21,893 bases of DNA from Isoetes engelmannii. Lineage: Eukaryota; Streptophyta; Lycopodiopsida; Isoetales; Isoetaceae. Positions within the stretch are counted from its first letter, which is position 1. Every line of letters starts with the position of its first letter. The notes under the pieces are model-generated. The model was not told the DNA's origin, made no database searches, and saw only the letters and a list, made by a program, of their open reading frames with translations. Of this stretch, positions 21,720 through 21,893 are shown one piece after another. Position numbers and translations under genes: made by a program. The stretch is taken from the NCBI GenBank assembly GCA_011763485.2, contig JAANSK020263271.1:1-21893 (forward strand), in the 5' to 3' direction.

Positions 21720-21842
21720 CTATTTGACAGACTTTGATCCTTTTTTTGTTGGCAGAGGGGTGTAGAATTTTTCTGTTTCCTCATTCTCCTTTCCCAGCCC
21801 CCTCTTATCCAATTTATCAGGTTTACTTGGTCTTATTAGATA
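21720..21842 (-). pseudogene. 3' end of LINE B ORF1
   Basis: The minus-strand frame YLIRPSKPDKLDKRG continues through KENEETEKFYTPLPTKK to a stop at 21720-21722, 48 bp before the ORF2 ATG. A lysine-rich, hydrophilic C-terminus at this position is what plant L1 ORF1 proteins show. The upstream part is cut off at 21842 by the Helitron-like terminus. Confidence 0.65.
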
Positions 21843-21893
21843 CTAGTAACGGTGCCCAGCGTTGCTGGGCATTGTTTGGGTTTATAAATGTTC
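21843..21893 (-). mobile_element. Helitron-like 3' terminus, element continues outside the window
   Basis: On the minus strand a perfect 8-bp hairpin (TGCCCAGC, loop AAC, GCTGGGCA; 21853-21871) is followed by CCGTTA and then CTAG (21846-21843), with a T as the next, host base. Hairpin, spacer, CTRR and an A/T target are the diagnostic 3' end of Helitrons, rolling-circle DNA transposons that leave no target duplication. Across the junction the sequence becomes LINE B ORF1, so the Helitron probably inserted there. Only 51 bp of it are visible, and the 5' end and any RepHel gene are not seen. Confidence 0.68.

Larger units (their letters stand above)
17293..21842 (-). mobile_element. LINE B: L1-type LINE inserted into LINE A
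   Basis: The minus-strand element ends at 17293-17332 with an A-rich tail (seen as T runs on the plus strand) directly abutting the broken RT frame of LINE A. It contains the end of ORF1, all of ORF2 and about 0.2 kb of 3' UTR. Its high-coordinate end is at 21842, where a Helitron-like terminus begins; any further 5' part and the matching target duplication would lie beyond the window. Its sequence differs clearly from LINE A (FKRAYDTISW against ITKAFDAVSW), so it is another family. ORF2 is far better preserved than in LINE A, consistent with a later insertion. Confidence 0.88.

Overview
The window looks like nuclear DNA of a land plant. It holds one intact five-exon gene with GT-AG introns, and the rest is low-density DNA full of decayed genes and transposons. 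The PPR relics, in the style of PLS-class RNA-editing proteins (GKKVHA, SWTSM, an E-like tail), together with L1-type LINEs, a TRIM family and Helitron ends, fit a seed-free vascular plant, most likely a fern. That assignment is inference from sequence style; no species is claimed.

Layout. 1-3096: a 215-bp hAT-type MITE with a perfect 8-bp target duplication, then one decayed exon of an ACHT-type plastid thioredoxin-like protein (minus strand), then about 2.4 kb without a recognisable gene. 3097-5713: two frame-broken PPR relics in tandem on the plus strand. The second is split by a 185-bp insertion flanked by a 10-bp direct repeat. 5714-7911: no convincing gene; one unassigned small ORF pair, a G17 run and a weak tRNA-like segment. 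7912-9489: the only gene that reads through, a 364-residue secreted GDSL esterase/lipase in five exons, with an unusual Ser in place of the block III Asn. 9489-13500: repeats only. These are a Helitron-like 3' end, a TRIM family in three copies (one complete with two 158-bp LTRs), and about 0.6 kb of polypyrimidine DNA containing a (TTTCT)n microsatellite. 13501-21842: a plus-strand L1-type LINE (LINE A) whose reverse transcriptase is interrupted by a minus-strand L1-type LINE (LINE B) with its poly-A at the junction. 21843-21893: a second Helitron-like 3' end cuts into LINE B ORF1 and runs out of the window.

How it fits together. There is no operon-like or multi-gene system here. The GDSL gene probably stands alone. 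The rest records successive insertions: LINE A, then LINE B inside it, then a Helitron inside LINE B; a small element inside a PPR gene; and old TRIM copies. I found no convincing undescribed multi-component system. The points most worth a second look are the GDSL oxyanion-hole substitution, the paired Helitron termini, the TRIM with a tRNA-promoter-like LTR/PBS junction, and the precise small insertion in the PPR relic.
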